A program made the translations under genes and the position numbers. The notes beneath the pieces were generated by a model. That model was not told where the DNA came from. It saw only the letters and a program-made list of their open reading frames with translations, and made no database searches. From Paraburkholderia phosphatilytica (GTDB lineage Bacteria; Pseudomonadota; Gammaproteobacteria; Burkholderiales; Burkholderiaceae), in contig NZ_QQOA01000020.1 in the NCBI RefSeq assembly GCF_003443895.1, forward strand, positions 1-64,000: a stretch of DNA of 64,000 nt, in the 5' to 3' direction. Positions 34,238 to 42,477 of this stretch are shown here, piece by piece. The first letter of the stretch is position 1. Every line of letters starts with the position of its first letter.

Positions 34238-35889
34238 TGCGGCGCCTGCGTGGCGACCGGCGCGTTCGACGGCATGTTCCAGCCGTACACCGCAATGCAC
34301 GGCGGCGGCTGCACACCATGGCGCGGCACGATGTTGCAGGTGGATTCGACGCGGCGCTGCGGCGGCGGCACGTTGTCCATCAGTGCCGGCATGAAGCGCG
34401 CGTCCGGCGACGTGACCACCATCGCGACAGACTTGCCGCTCTTGATGTCGTCAATCACCTGTTGCCGCGTGCGCAGCGGAATACCGAACTGTTCGATCAT
34501 CTGGTTGCTCTCGATGCCGGTCACGGCCGGATCATGCCACTTCTGCAGGTTCTTGATGACAGGCGGCCCATAGTATTTCAGCAGCACGGCTGACGCATAC
34601 GGCGCGAGCACGACGTCGTCCGCATGCGTGAGCTCGGCGCGCGTCTCGCTGAAGATCTCGCGAAACGGTGGCTTCGCGCCATCGGCCAGCGCGATCTGCC
34701 AGTATAAGCCGACGCCGATCGCAAGCAGCGCCGCGAGCCGCGCCACGATGCGCAGCTTCGACGGCACGACGATCGCATACGCAAGGACGACCGCAAGCGG
34801 CAAGGTCATCCAGCAAAGAATGCGCGGAATCAGGATCGGCTGCTTGAGACTCGCGATCGTCACGAGCGCGACGAACAGCACAGGAATGCCTACCACCACC
34901 GCGAGCGCTCGACGCGGCATGATCGCCAGCATCAGCACCACCGCCACGACGGCGATCAGCAGTCCGCTCAGTTCGACGCCTGGGAAGCGCATCTCCGTGA
35001 TCGGACCCATCACGAGCGCGCTCATCGCGACGAGCAGATCGCGGAACGACAGCGGCGGAATCCACGACAGTCCGGTGCCATGCTTGCCGATCGACAGCAT
35101 CGGCACCAGCAGCGGCAGATACGCAAGCCCCACCACCACGTTCGCGACGAGCCAGCGCACCGTCGCACCCATACGCGAGAACGCCGCGCGTCGCGGACCT
35201 GCATCGGGTTCGCGCGCGGCGACCGGCGTGAGCCACAGATACGCGATCACGATCGCGTTGCACGCGGCCACCATGAACGTGAACGTGGCGTGGCTGTAAA
35301 GCGCGACGATCGCACCGACCGCATACAACACGAGATCCCCGTTGCGCGCTTCACGCAGAAAGCGCGCAATGCCGAGCAGCATCAGCGCAGCGGGAATCAC
35401 CGTGAACATGTACACGCGCGCTTCCTGCGAGAAATACACGGCCATCGGCGACACCGCGAACAGCGCGGCAGCCGTCAATGCAATCGCGCGATTCGACAGA
35501 TCGCGCGCCACCGCGTAGACGAGAGGCAACGCGATCAGCGACGCGACCACCGACAGCGAGCGCATCGCCGACTCGCTGTGCCCGAACGCGGCCATCCACG
35601 GTTCGAGCAGGAAATAGTAGAGCGGCGGCGTCGGCTCGATCGTGAGGCCAGTCGTGACGAGAAATTTCGCGCCGAACAGGTCATAGTAGTAGCGCGAAAA
35701 AATTTCGTCGTTCCAGAGCGACAGATAGTCGAGATGGAAAACGCGCAGAAAAATCGCAACCGCGAAGATGGCGATCGCGATCGGCACGAACAGGCTGTCG
35801 AGGCCCGCATTCGCGCCTGGCGACAGTCCGTGACGCGCACGGTCGGAGGGGGCATAGCGCGACGCCGTGCCCGAGTTCATCGGTTCCAT
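34234..35889 (-). CDS. GT39/ArnT-like membrane glycosyltransferase
   Basis: A 551-aa polytopic protein with the N-terminal DE motif in the first periplasmic loop (LSLWNDEIFSR; D61-E62) characteristic of PMT/ArnT/GT39 enzymes, and about 11 hydrophobic helices. It would use a lipid-phosphate-linked sugar made by GtrB to modify a periplasmic acceptor (LPS, glycan or protein). ATGA-coupled to gtrA. Acceptor unknown. Confidence 0.87.
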   Translation of the reverse strand: MEPMNSGTASRYAPSDRARHGLSPGANAGLDSLFVPIAIAIFAVAIFLRVFHLDYLSLWNDEIFSRYYYDLFGAKFLVTTGLTIEPTPPLYYFLLEPWMAAFGHSESAMRSLSVVASLIALPLVYAVARDLSNRAIALTAAALFAVSPMAVYFSQEARVYMFTVIPAALMLLGIARFLREARNGDLVLYAVGAIVALYSHATFTFMVAACNAIVIAYLWLTPVAAREPDAGPRRAAFSRMGATVRWLVANVVVGLAYLPLLVPMLSIGKHGTGLSWIPPLSFRDLLVAMSALVMGPITEMRFPGVELSGLLIAVVAVVLMLAIMPRRALAVVVGIPVLFVALVTIASLKQPILIPRILCWMTLPLAVVLAYAIVVPSKLRIVARLAALLAIGVGLYWQIALADGAKPPFREIFSETRAELTHADDVVLAPYASAVLLKYYGPPVIKNLQKWHDPAVTGIESNQMIEQFGIPLRTRQQVIDDIKSGKSVAMVVTSPDARFMPALMDNVPPPQRRVESTCNIVPRHGVQPPPCIAVYGWNMPSNAPVATQAPQ

Positions 35890-35993
35890 GTGTGAAGTCC
35901 GGTCCTTTGCCTGAGGGTCGATCCAGCATCAGCGGAATGCGTGCCATCAAGACACCATGCGCCGTGGGTTGTTCCGTTTGCCTAACGAGAGAA

Positions 35994-36006
35994 TCCGTCT
36001 GACGGA
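35994..36006. promoter_or_regulatory. TCCGTC-T-GACGGA inverted repeat
   Basis: Perfect 6-bp arms around one base lie in the 277-bp divergent region between GT39 and gtrB. A regulator site is possible, though nothing else supports it. Confidence 0.3.
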
Positions 36007-36166
36007 ATCGCATCGACTAGCGCACCGTAAGGCTCAGCGCAATCGTCGTATGTGTGGTTCCGCACCGAATGGTCGGCCATGCCGGGGCACGGTAATGGCT
36101 ATGTTTCGATGCAATCGTTCGCACCAACGCATCGTGGACCCAACCAACAGACCATCAGGTGAACAT

Positions 36167-37183
36167 ATGCTGCTCTCGCTGGTTGTGCCCTTTTACAATG
36201 AAGAAGACTCCGCGGAGCATCTGTTCGCACGAGTCGTGCCCGTACTGTCTTCGTTGAAAGATCTCGACTTCGAAGTGATCTGTGTCGACGACGGCAGCCG
36301 CGACGGCACGCTTGCGAAACTGCAGTTGCTGCGGCGTCGGTACGGCAAGCTGAAGATCATCGAGCTGTCGAGAAACTTCGGTAAGGAAGCGGCACTGACT
36401 GCCGGCCTCGACGAGGCCAATGGCGACATCATCATTCCGTTCGATGCGGATCTGCAGGATCCGCCCGACGTGATTCCGCAACTGGTCGACAAGTGGCGGC
36501 AAGGCTACGACGTCGTGCTCGCGCAACGCGTCGATCGTGAGACGGATACGTTCGCGAAGCGCAAGACCGCCGCGATGTTCTATCGCGCGCACAATGCGCT
36601 CGCGCCGCAACACATTCCGGAAAACGTCGGCGATTTCCGGCTGTTTACGCGTGAAGTGCTCGAGGCGCTGAAGCAGTTACCCGAGCGGCAACGCTTCATG
36701 AAGGGGCTGTTCGCGTGGGTCGGCTTTAAATCGGCGATCGTCGAATACGTGCGCGAGCCGCGCTTCGCGGGCAAGACGAAGTTCTCCGGCTGGAAGCTGT
36801 GGAATTTCGCGCTCGAGGGCTTCACGAGTTTCAGCACGTTGCCGCTGCGCGTGTGGAGTTACGTGGGCAGCAGCGTTGCGGCGGTCGCTGTGCTCTACGG
36901 TCTCTTTCTCGTAATACGCACGCTGATCTACGGCAACCCGGTGCCGGGCTATGCGTCGCTCGCGAGCATCATCCTGTTCCTCGGCGGCGTTCAGTTGATC
37001 GGCATCGGCGTGCTTGGCGAGTACCTGGGGCGGGTGTACTTCGAAACGAAGCATCGGCCGATCTATCTCGTGCGGCGACGCTACGATCCGGTCGAAGTGC
37101 TCGCGGACCAGACCTATCCGTTGCCCGAAGGCGCGGAAGCGAAGGCGCGCTGGCAGGTGGGTCGGGCGCGCGCCGCGACCTGA
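36167..37183 (+). CDS. gtrB: GtrB-type polyprenyl-phosphate glycosyltransferase
   Basis: A 338-aa GT2 of the DPM/GtrB group: DDGSRDGT near residue 45, DADLQDPP at about 103, and two C-terminal membrane helices (WSYVGSSVAAVAVLYGLFL, then LASIILFLGGVQLIGIGVLG). It would load a sugar (often glucose or aminoarabinose-type) on undecaprenyl phosphate for GtrA and the GT39 enzyme. The ATG at 36167 follows CATCAGGTGAACAT. It is transcribed away from its partners. Confidence 0.9.
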   Translation: MLLSLVVPFYNEEDSAEHLFARVVPVLSSLKDLDFEVICVDDGSRDGTLAKLQLLRRRYGKLKIIELSRNFGKEAALTAGLDEANGDIIIPFDADLQDPPDVIPQLVDKWRQGYDVVLAQRVDRETDTFAKRKTAAMFYRAHNALAPQHIPENVGDFRLFTREVLEALKQLPERQRFMKGLFAWVGFKSAIVEYVREPRFAGKTKFSGWKLWNFALEGFTSFSTLPLRVWSYVGSSVAAVAVLYGLFLVIRTLIYGNPVPGYASLASIILFLGGVQLIGIGVLGEYLGRVYFETKHRPIYLVRRRYDPVEVLADQTYPLPEGAEAKARWQVGRARAAT

Positions 37184-37213
37184 CTCTCGCTACGCGGTGA
37201 CATGAACGCAATC

Positions 37214-37234
37214 GCGGCCGGGTTCACCGGCCGC
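37214..37234. terminator. bidirectional terminator-like hairpin
   Basis: GCGGCCGG (37214-37221) and CCGGCCGC (37227-37234) pair perfectly around GTTCA between the convergent gtrB and MFS genes. No clean T-run follows on either side, so efficiency is uncertain. Confidence 0.6.
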
Positions 37235-37237
37235 GTT

Positions 37238-37291
37238 GCTTTGTGTGCTTTGTGTGCTTTGTGTGCTTTGTGTGCTTCGTGCGCTTCGTGT
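37238..37291. repeat. 9-bp tandem repeat (GCTTTGTGT)
   Basis: Four perfect copies (37238-37273) and two decayed ones (37274-37291) follow the hairpin and end just before the stop of the MFS gene at 37304. It is in the 3' untranslated DNA of both convergent genes. Slippage is the simplest origin. Confidence 0.85.
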
Positions 37292-37303
37292 GTTCGTGCC
37301 GCG

Positions 37304-38596
37304 TCAGTCGTTTGATCGCGATCGCGCGCGCCACCAGTCGCGTGCGACGCGATACCAGCGCTCCCAAGGCGGATCGGCGAACAGCACGAGCGCGCCCGCC
37401 GCGAGCAGACCGCAGAACAGGAACGTGCCTTTGTAGCCGACGCCGGCCACGAGCAATCCCGACAGCACGCCTGACAGAATCGAGCCGACGCGCGCCGAGT
37501 TGAAGAACAGCGCGGTGGCGCGGCCGGGTGCTTGCGGCATCAGGTCCTGCATGTACGTCATGCCGAGGCATGACGTAACCGCGACGACGAACGCGTTGAA
37601 CGCCTGCATCGGAATCAGGATCGGAATGGTGCTCGTCGCGGCGCAACCGACGAAGTAGACGACGTGCACCGCCGCGCACGCGGCCAGCCAGTTCAGCTTG
37701 TTCAGGCGCGAACCGCGCGCGCCGAGCCACAGCATCATCGGAATCTCGAGGAATGCGCCGAGACCGAGCATCACCGATACGTCGATGCGCGTGCCCTTCA
37801 GCCCCTGCACGATGTAGAGCGGCAGCACGATCATCGTTGCGTTCGCGGCAAGACCGATCAGCGTCATCGCGAACACCGAACGCCAGATCAGGCGTTGCGA
37901 TGCATCGGCATGCGTCGGGTCCGGCTCGACCGGCGTTTCGGGTTCGAGCGTCGTCACTTCGATCGACGTGGCCGGGTCGCCGGGCACATGATCCGGCGGC
38001 TCGTGCACGTCGGGCGACTCGCGCATGCGCCCGATGATCGCGCCACACGCCGCGAAGCAGGCGGCCGCGAACAGGAAGAGGCCATAGAAGCCGACGCCCG
38101 CGAGCACCAGCGCGCCGACTGACGGCCCGAACACCCACGCGACCGAAAGCACCGTGCGCAGCGAGGCGGTGGCGAACGCGCGCTCGGCTTCGTCGCGCAC
38201 GATCATCGCCGCGCGGCCGAACGAAAACACCAGCGACAGCGCGGAACCTCCGGAGCCGAGAAACGCGATGCCGATGATCAGCAGCGCCCGGTAATCGCGC
38301 ACGAAACAGAGCAGCAGGAAGCCGAGCGCCGCCGCGATCAGCGCAGCGAGCAGCAATGCGCGGTGATGCCCGTGCCGGTCCGACCAGCGGCCGGCCCACG
38401 CGCTCGATACGACGCCGCTCGCGGCGATCAGCGTCATGAAGAGACCGAGCCGCAGCGGCGTCATGCCGGCGCGTTCGACGCCGAACAGCGACAGGTACGG
38501 TGCAGTGAAGGACATCGCGACGCCGAGCATCAAGGTGGCGCCGGCGAGCGGCATGAAGTAGGGAATGCGGGCGAGACTGCTGAGTCGGGAATTCAT
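37304..38596 (-). CDS. sugar-efflux-type MFS transporter
   Basis: A 430-aa 12-helix transporter with an N-terminal half (ATLMLGVAMSFTAPYLSLFG) and MFS loop AGRWSDRHGHHRALL, and a large charged loop between the halves (about 205-250, MRESPDVHEPPDHVPGDP). It is closest in my reading to the SET sugar-efflux family. The start at 38596 is chosen because the sequence before it is low quality. Alone, convergent with gtrB; substrate unknown. Confidence 0.85.
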   Translation of the reverse strand: MNSRLSSLARIPYFMPLAGATLMLGVAMSFTAPYLSLFGVERAGMTPLRLGLFMTLIAASGVVSSAWAGRWSDRHGHHRALLLAALIAAALGFLLLCFVRDYRALLIIGIAFLGSGGSALSLVFSFGRAAMIVRDEAERAFATASLRTVLSVAWVFGPSVGALVLAGVGFYGLFLFAAACFAACGAIIGRMRESPDVHEPPDHVPGDPATSIEVTTLEPETPVEPDPTHADASQRLIWRSVFAMTLIGLAANATMIVLPLYIVQGLKGTRIDVSVMLGLGAFLEIPMMLWLGARGSRLNKLNWLAACAAVHVVYFVGCAATSTIPILIPMQAFNAFVVAVTSCLGMTYMQDLMPQAPGRATALFFNSARVGSILSGVLSGLLVAGVGYKGTFLFCGLLAAGALVLFADPPWERWYRVARDWWRARSRSND

Positions 38597-38836
38597 CGAC
38601 GGGGCGTGTGGTGGCGGACGGCATGCGAGCGCTGATCGCGACCGGCGGTGCGTCGCCGGTCCTGCGCGGCCAAACGGCAGTATGCCAAAGCTCGCCGCGA
38701 TATGGAGGCGGAACACGCATGCGCAATCGGATCGTGTGCGCGTTGCGGCGCGAAGTCCCGGATACCGGGAATTTTCCGGCGGGTTTGATGTTTCGATCGC
38801 GGGGGCGAGCGAGGTCCGCCTGGCGAACAGCCAGCG

Positions 38837-39394
38837 TTAGCGCATCAGGTCGCGAATACTGGACGACGCGGCCGTCCATGGGCCGGTCAGCGCCGCGCTG
38901 TAGCGCACTTCCTTCAGCCTTGCATGGGCGATGTGGACGGCGCGGCTCGTGTCGTCGTCCATAAAACCCGCGTTGCGGTAGAACGCGATCGCGCGATGAT
39001 TGTCGGCGAGCACCCACAGTACGACGTCCGTGTAGCCGATGCGCGAGAGCGCGCGCCGCGCCGAGTCCATCAGGCGCTGACCGACGCCACGCCGCCAGAA
39101 CGACGGCAGCACGTACAGCGCTTCGACCTCGCCCCAGCTGCCGTCCTTGTCCGCATCGCGGCAGCGGCCGAACGCGACCCAGCCGACGATCGCATCGCCC
39201 GATTCGGCAACGAACACGCGCGGCTGCCGCGTGGACAGCGAACGATGCCACTGACGCGCGCGGACATCCACGGACAGACCCGCGAGATAGCTCGCCGGCA
39301 GCATGCCTTCGTAGGCGGTCTGCCACGTCGTGACGTGGATCTCCGCGATCGCGGCGGCGTCGCGCGGCGTGGCTTCGCGGATGTGGACCAGCAT
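38837..39394 (-). CDS. GNAT-family N-acetyltransferase
   Basis: A 185-aa acetyltransferase with the acetyl-CoA motif RRGVGQRLM, a central VEALYVLPSFW strand and a C-terminal RAIAFYRNAGF. Its substrate cannot be named. The ATG at 39394 is preferred; GGGAGAAGAG lies 12 bases upstream. A TTG at 39415 is possible but less likely. Confidence 0.9.
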   Translation of the reverse strand: MLVHIREATPRDAAAIAEIHVTTWQTAYEGMLPASYLAGLSVDVRARQWHRSLSTRQPRVFVAESGDAIVGWVAFGRCRDADKDGSWGEVEALYVLPSFWRRGVGQRLMDSARRALSRIGYTDVVLWVLADNHRAIAFYRNAGFMDDDTSRAVHIAHARLKEVRYSAALTGPWTAASSSIRDLMR

Positions 39395-39771
39395 GATGCG
39401 GCTCTTCTCCCACAATCGTCATGACTGCCCGCAGGCTGCGCCTGCACGGTGGAATCATATAGTGAACTCACGCGCGATGCGGCGCGGCGGCAAGCATCTG
39501 TAGCACTTTTCGTGCGTCGGAAAAGCGCGTCAAACGGGCTCGGCACGCGTCTTCGCGATTGCGCAAATACGTGTTCCGCATTTAACGTTTGCGCCCGAAA
39601 CGCAGGCCGCGTTTTGAACGGCCAGATAAATAACGTGCCTAAAACGCGCCGTCAGAGTACCTATTCCAATCGCATCGCGCGACTCACACTTTGTTGCGGC
39701 GCGGCGTATAGTTCCCATCGTCTCATCGCGCGAAAGACATAATCAGAACCGCAGAGGATGGGGTAAAGAAA
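39395..39771. other. intergenic stretch
   Basis: No supported gene. TATAGT at 39708-39713 may be a -10 element for the small ORF at 39772. Base composition becomes more AT-rich towards the right. Confidence 0.35.
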
Positions 39772-40014
39772 ATGAAAACCTGGTTGCTCAATGCGACGTC
39801 CTGCCAATCGGCGTTGACTGCATGGGCCGTGGTGATTCCGTTTTTGCCGTATTGCGAAGTTCACGCTGCCGTTCAGGCTATCAGCGCGGGTCATGACGTG
39901 GCCGAACCGTTCGGCAACGCGCTGCAACGCCCGCCCGTCAAGGGCCTTCACGACACGAGGCCGCTCCCGCCGGTCGTCGATTTCGACGCCCGCTGCCGCG
40001 CGCGACGCCTTTAA
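39772..40014 (+). CDS. small hypothetical protein, possibly secreted (80 aa)
   Basis: An ATG at 39772 follows AGGATGGGGTAAAGAAA. The first 32 residues have a hydrophobic stretch (ALTAWAVVIPFLPYCEV) that could be a signal peptide or membrane anchor. The rest is short, with two Cys overall in unusual places and no family. Codon use is mixed. It may be real, but a chance ORF is possible. Confidence 0.4.
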   Translation: MKTWLLNATSCQSALTAWAVVIPFLPYCEVHAAVQAISAGHDVAEPFGNALQRPPVKGLHDTRPLPPVVDFDARCRARRL

Positions 40015-40166
40015 AGCGCCCTTCATCCGATTCGAACGTCACGACTAGCACGGGCATCGCGCCGCGGCCCGGGTTCGTTGTGCGCGTACGGTCGTGCAGA
40101 AACAGCGGCGCACATCGAGTTTTATCCAACGTGAATCGTTTTCATGTGTGCTGACCGCATGGCATT

Positions 40167-40195
40167 CACATCGGCTCAATAGCGTTGCCGATGTG
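40167..40195. promoter_or_regulatory. 9-bp-arm hairpin before the coiled-coil gene
   Basis: CACATCGGC (40167-40175) pairs perfectly with GCCGATGTG (40187-40195) around 11 bases. It lies 56 bases before the ATG at 40251. No T-run follows, so it is more likely an operator or leader structure than a terminator. Confidence 0.45.
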
Positions 40196-40250
40196 ACTTT
40201 AAACGCGGTGACTCACGCCATTCACAGTGCAAAAACGAAAAGGGGATTTT

Positions 40251-41009
40251 ATGTCTGCCAGCAATACATCGGTTTCGACGACGTTCAGCCAGACGAAGTA
40301 CCGAGTCGTCAAATGGGCCATCATCGCGCTGTGCATCGCTATCGGCGCGCCGCTCGCGATCCTGCTCGTCAAGGGGCTCGTCGGGCTGGTGCTCGCGGCC
40401 ATCATCGGGCTCGCGGCGATCAACTTCGGCCCGGTGATCGCGATGAAATTCGCGAACCAGAAAGTGAAGATGGTCGTCGCCGAGGCGAAGAACAATCCGA
40501 TCGAGACGCTCTACAACGAGCTCGCGGAAAAACAGGAAGCGGCCGAGAAGTTCAAGAAGAGCATCACCGACTTTCGCACCGAGGTGAAGAACTTCGCGGA
40601 CAAGACGGTCCAGTTCAAGAAGCAGTATCCGGAAGACGCCGCGCGCTTCGAAGCCCAGCTCGCCACGATGAACAAGCTGCTCGCGTTCCGCGAAGGACGC
40701 TACAAGCAGGTGCAGGATGAGCTCAAGCGCTTCGCCGACGCGATCGATCGCGCCCGCGCGCTGTGGGACATGTCGCAATCGGCACAGCGGATGAACAAGA
40801 TCGCCGGCCTGCAAACCAGCGATACGTTCGCGCAGATCAAGACCGATGCCGCGCTCGACTCGGTGATGAACTCGGTGAACAAGGCGTTCTCCGAGATGGA
40901 AACCTCGTTGATGGAAAACGCCGAGGTCCAGCAGGCGAAAGCCGCCGCGACGGAAATCGGCGACACGGCGCCGCCGCAAAAACTCGGTTCGCCCACCGCG
41001 TCCGAATGA
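40251..41009 (+). CDS. membrane protein with long coiled coil, unknown function (252 aa)
   Basis: Residues about 23-65 form one long or two short hydrophobic helices (WAIIALCIAIGAPLAILLV, then GLVLAAIIGLAAINFGPVIA). Residues 75-190 form a charged coiled coil (LYNELAEKQEAAEKFKKSI; RYKQVQDELKRFADAIDR). The C-terminus is Pro/Ala-rich. The start at 40251 follows AAAAGGGGATTTT. No named family is recognised, although the layout recalls phage-shock or envelope-scaffold proteins. It precedes the SBP-LysM fusion by 40 bases, so the two are probably one operon. Confidence 0.82.
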   Translation: MSASNTSVSTTFSQTKYRVVKWAIIALCIAIGAPLAILLVKGLVGLVLAAIIGLAAINFGPVIAMKFANQKVKMVVAEAKNNPIETLYNELAEKQEAAEKFKKSITDFRTEVKNFADKTVQFKKQYPEDAARFEAQLATMNKLLAFREGRYKQVQDELKRFADAIDRARALWDMSQSAQRMNKIAGLQTSDTFAQIKTDAALDSVMNSVNKAFSEMETSLMENAEVQQAKAAATEIGDTAPPQKLGSPTASE

Positions 41010-41049
41010 GCGTGCTGTCGCCCACTCCCTCTTACTCTAGAAGACCAAC

Positions 41050-42219
41050 ATGAAACGCATCATTGGATCCTTGCTGTTCCTGATCGTGCTCGCCCTCGGC
41101 TGGGCGGTGTATCAAGGCACGCTGCGCTACAACGCGCAGCGCAGCGGCGGTGGCGAGACGTCGTCGACGGATCTCGCCGCGGGCAACAACGCGAACACCG
41201 TTGCGCAGCCCGCGCCGGTCAATATCGCGAAGCCCTCGCCTGCGGTGCCCGACGGTTTCGTGCCGAATCGCGACACGCTGAAGTCGATCCTGACAAACGG
41301 CGTGGTGCGCGTGAGCGTCGAGAATCCGTCGCGGCCGTTCTATTCGGAAGACCAGGGCAAGCCGCAGGGCTTCAACGTCGACTTCGCGAACCTGCTGTTC
41401 GCGCAGAAGGAATTCACGTCGGGCGATCACGGCCGCATCGTCATCGACACGTATCACGGCGTGGACACCTATCCCGACGTGCCGGCGCAGCTGATGAAGA
41501 CCGACCCGCACGGCAACGCCGTGGTCGACATCGCGATGGACGGCCTCACGTTCCCTGACAACACGCCCGACGGCGTCGTCTACTCGGTGCCGTACGTCGA
41601 AGACTTCGGCTATGCGCTGATCGTGCCGCACAACTCGAGCGTCCGCTCGGCGGCCGACGTCGCGGGCAAGACCATCGGCGTGCTGCAGGGCGACCCGGAC
41701 GTGAAGGCGTATGTGACGAAGGCGTTTCCGAACAGCCGGATCGTCGAATTGTCCGACGCGAGCATTGGCGGCGAGCGCTCGTGGATGGCGCACTTCCTCG
41801 ACTCGCATCAGGTGGACGCGATCGTCTACGACTACCCGTTCGGCGTATCGGAGATCAAGGGCACGGATCTGCGCTTCGCGGTCACGAAGCTCGACGGCTC
41901 GAACCTCGCGTACAAGATCGGCGTGCGCAAGGAAGACAGCGCGCTGTTGATCTACCTGAACTCGGCGATCGCGAAGGTCAAGCAGACGCCCGAGTATCTG
42001 GATCTGCTGCGCAAGTACTTCGTGAGCGACCAGGTGATCGTGGCGAGTGCGAGTGGCGCGGAGCGGACCTACGTCGTGCGTTCAGGCGACACGCTGAACG
42101 TGATCGCATCGAGCATGCTGGGCAGCGGCTCGCGTTATGTGGAGATCCAGAAGCGCAACAACCTCGCGAATCCGAACCTGATCCTGATCGGACAGCACCT
42201 GGTGATTCCGCAGCGGTGA
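41050..42219 (+). CDS. solute-binding (SBP_bac_3-like) protein fused to a LysM domain
   Basis: A 389-aa protein with an N-terminal membrane anchor or uncleaved signal (SLLFLIVLALGWAVYQ), then an amino-acid-type periplasmic binding domain (about 75-325: RDTLKSILTNGVVRVSVENP; ...AADVAGKTIGVLQGD) and a C-terminal LysM peptidoglycan-binding domain (about 343-388, YVVRSGDTLNVIASSM). No ABC permease or ATPase gene is near. It may therefore bind a ligand while attached to the cell wall, as a sensor or scaffold rather than a transport subunit. Likely co-transcribed with the coiled-coil gene. Confidence 0.85.
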   Translation: MKRIIGSLLFLIVLALGWAVYQGTLRYNAQRSGGGETSSTDLAAGNNANTVAQPAPVNIAKPSPAVPDGFVPNRDTLKSILTNGVVRVSVENPSRPFYSEDQGKPQGFNVDFANLLFAQKEFTSGDHGRIVIDTYHGVDTYPDVPAQLMKTDPHGNAVVDIAMDGLTFPDNTPDGVVYSVPYVEDFGYALIVPHNSSVRSAADVAGKTIGVLQGDPDVKAYVTKAFPNSRIVELSDASIGGERSWMAHFLDSHQVDAIVYDYPFGVSEIKGTDLRFAVTKLDGSNLAYKIGVRKEDSALLIYLNSAIAKVKQTPEYLDLLRKYFVSDQVIVASASGAERTYVVRSGDTLNVIASSMLGSGSRYVEIQKRNNLANPNLILIGQHLVIPQR

Positions 42220-42279
42220 GGGTGCGATCGCGCGTGCGGCGGCTGGCGATGCCTATCGACGTCACGCGCGATCGAAATC

Positions 42280-42350
42280 AAAGGTGAGAGGATGCAGGAT
42301 GGCGCTTACCTGGTTCTACCAGGTTTTACATCCTGAATAAGCTCACCTTT
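42280..42350. repeat. nested 71-bp palindrome (three stems)
   Basis: Three stems nest in order: AAAGGTGAG (42280-42288) with CTCACCTTT (42342-42350); CAGGATG (42295-42301) with CATCCTG (42329-42335); ACCTGG (42308-42313) with CCAGGT (42319-42324). The outer arm shares CTCACCTT with the array at 11305-11528. It lies between convergent genes and would fold into a long hairpin in either transcript. Confidence 0.8.
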
Positions 42351-42477
42351 ACGCGCGGACGGGATGCTTTTGCAGCGAATCGGGCCTCTTTTCGGCGCCG
42401 CTCGGCATCAAAAGCGGATGTTCATGCGCCTGCTTTCCCGAATTCCCTCACCTTTCGGCCGCCGCGTTCTTTCAAAC

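Noticed and set aside
37224..39458. Long - strand open frame spanning the MFS and GNAT genes
   Set aside because: A shifted frame with Arg-rich sequence and translation of the 9-bp repeat; both real genes have recognisable motifs in other frames.
41050..42219. Standard amino-acid ABC-transporter binding subunit
   Set aside because: There is no permease or ATPase gene nearby, and the LysM tail and membrane anchor are not part of such subunits.
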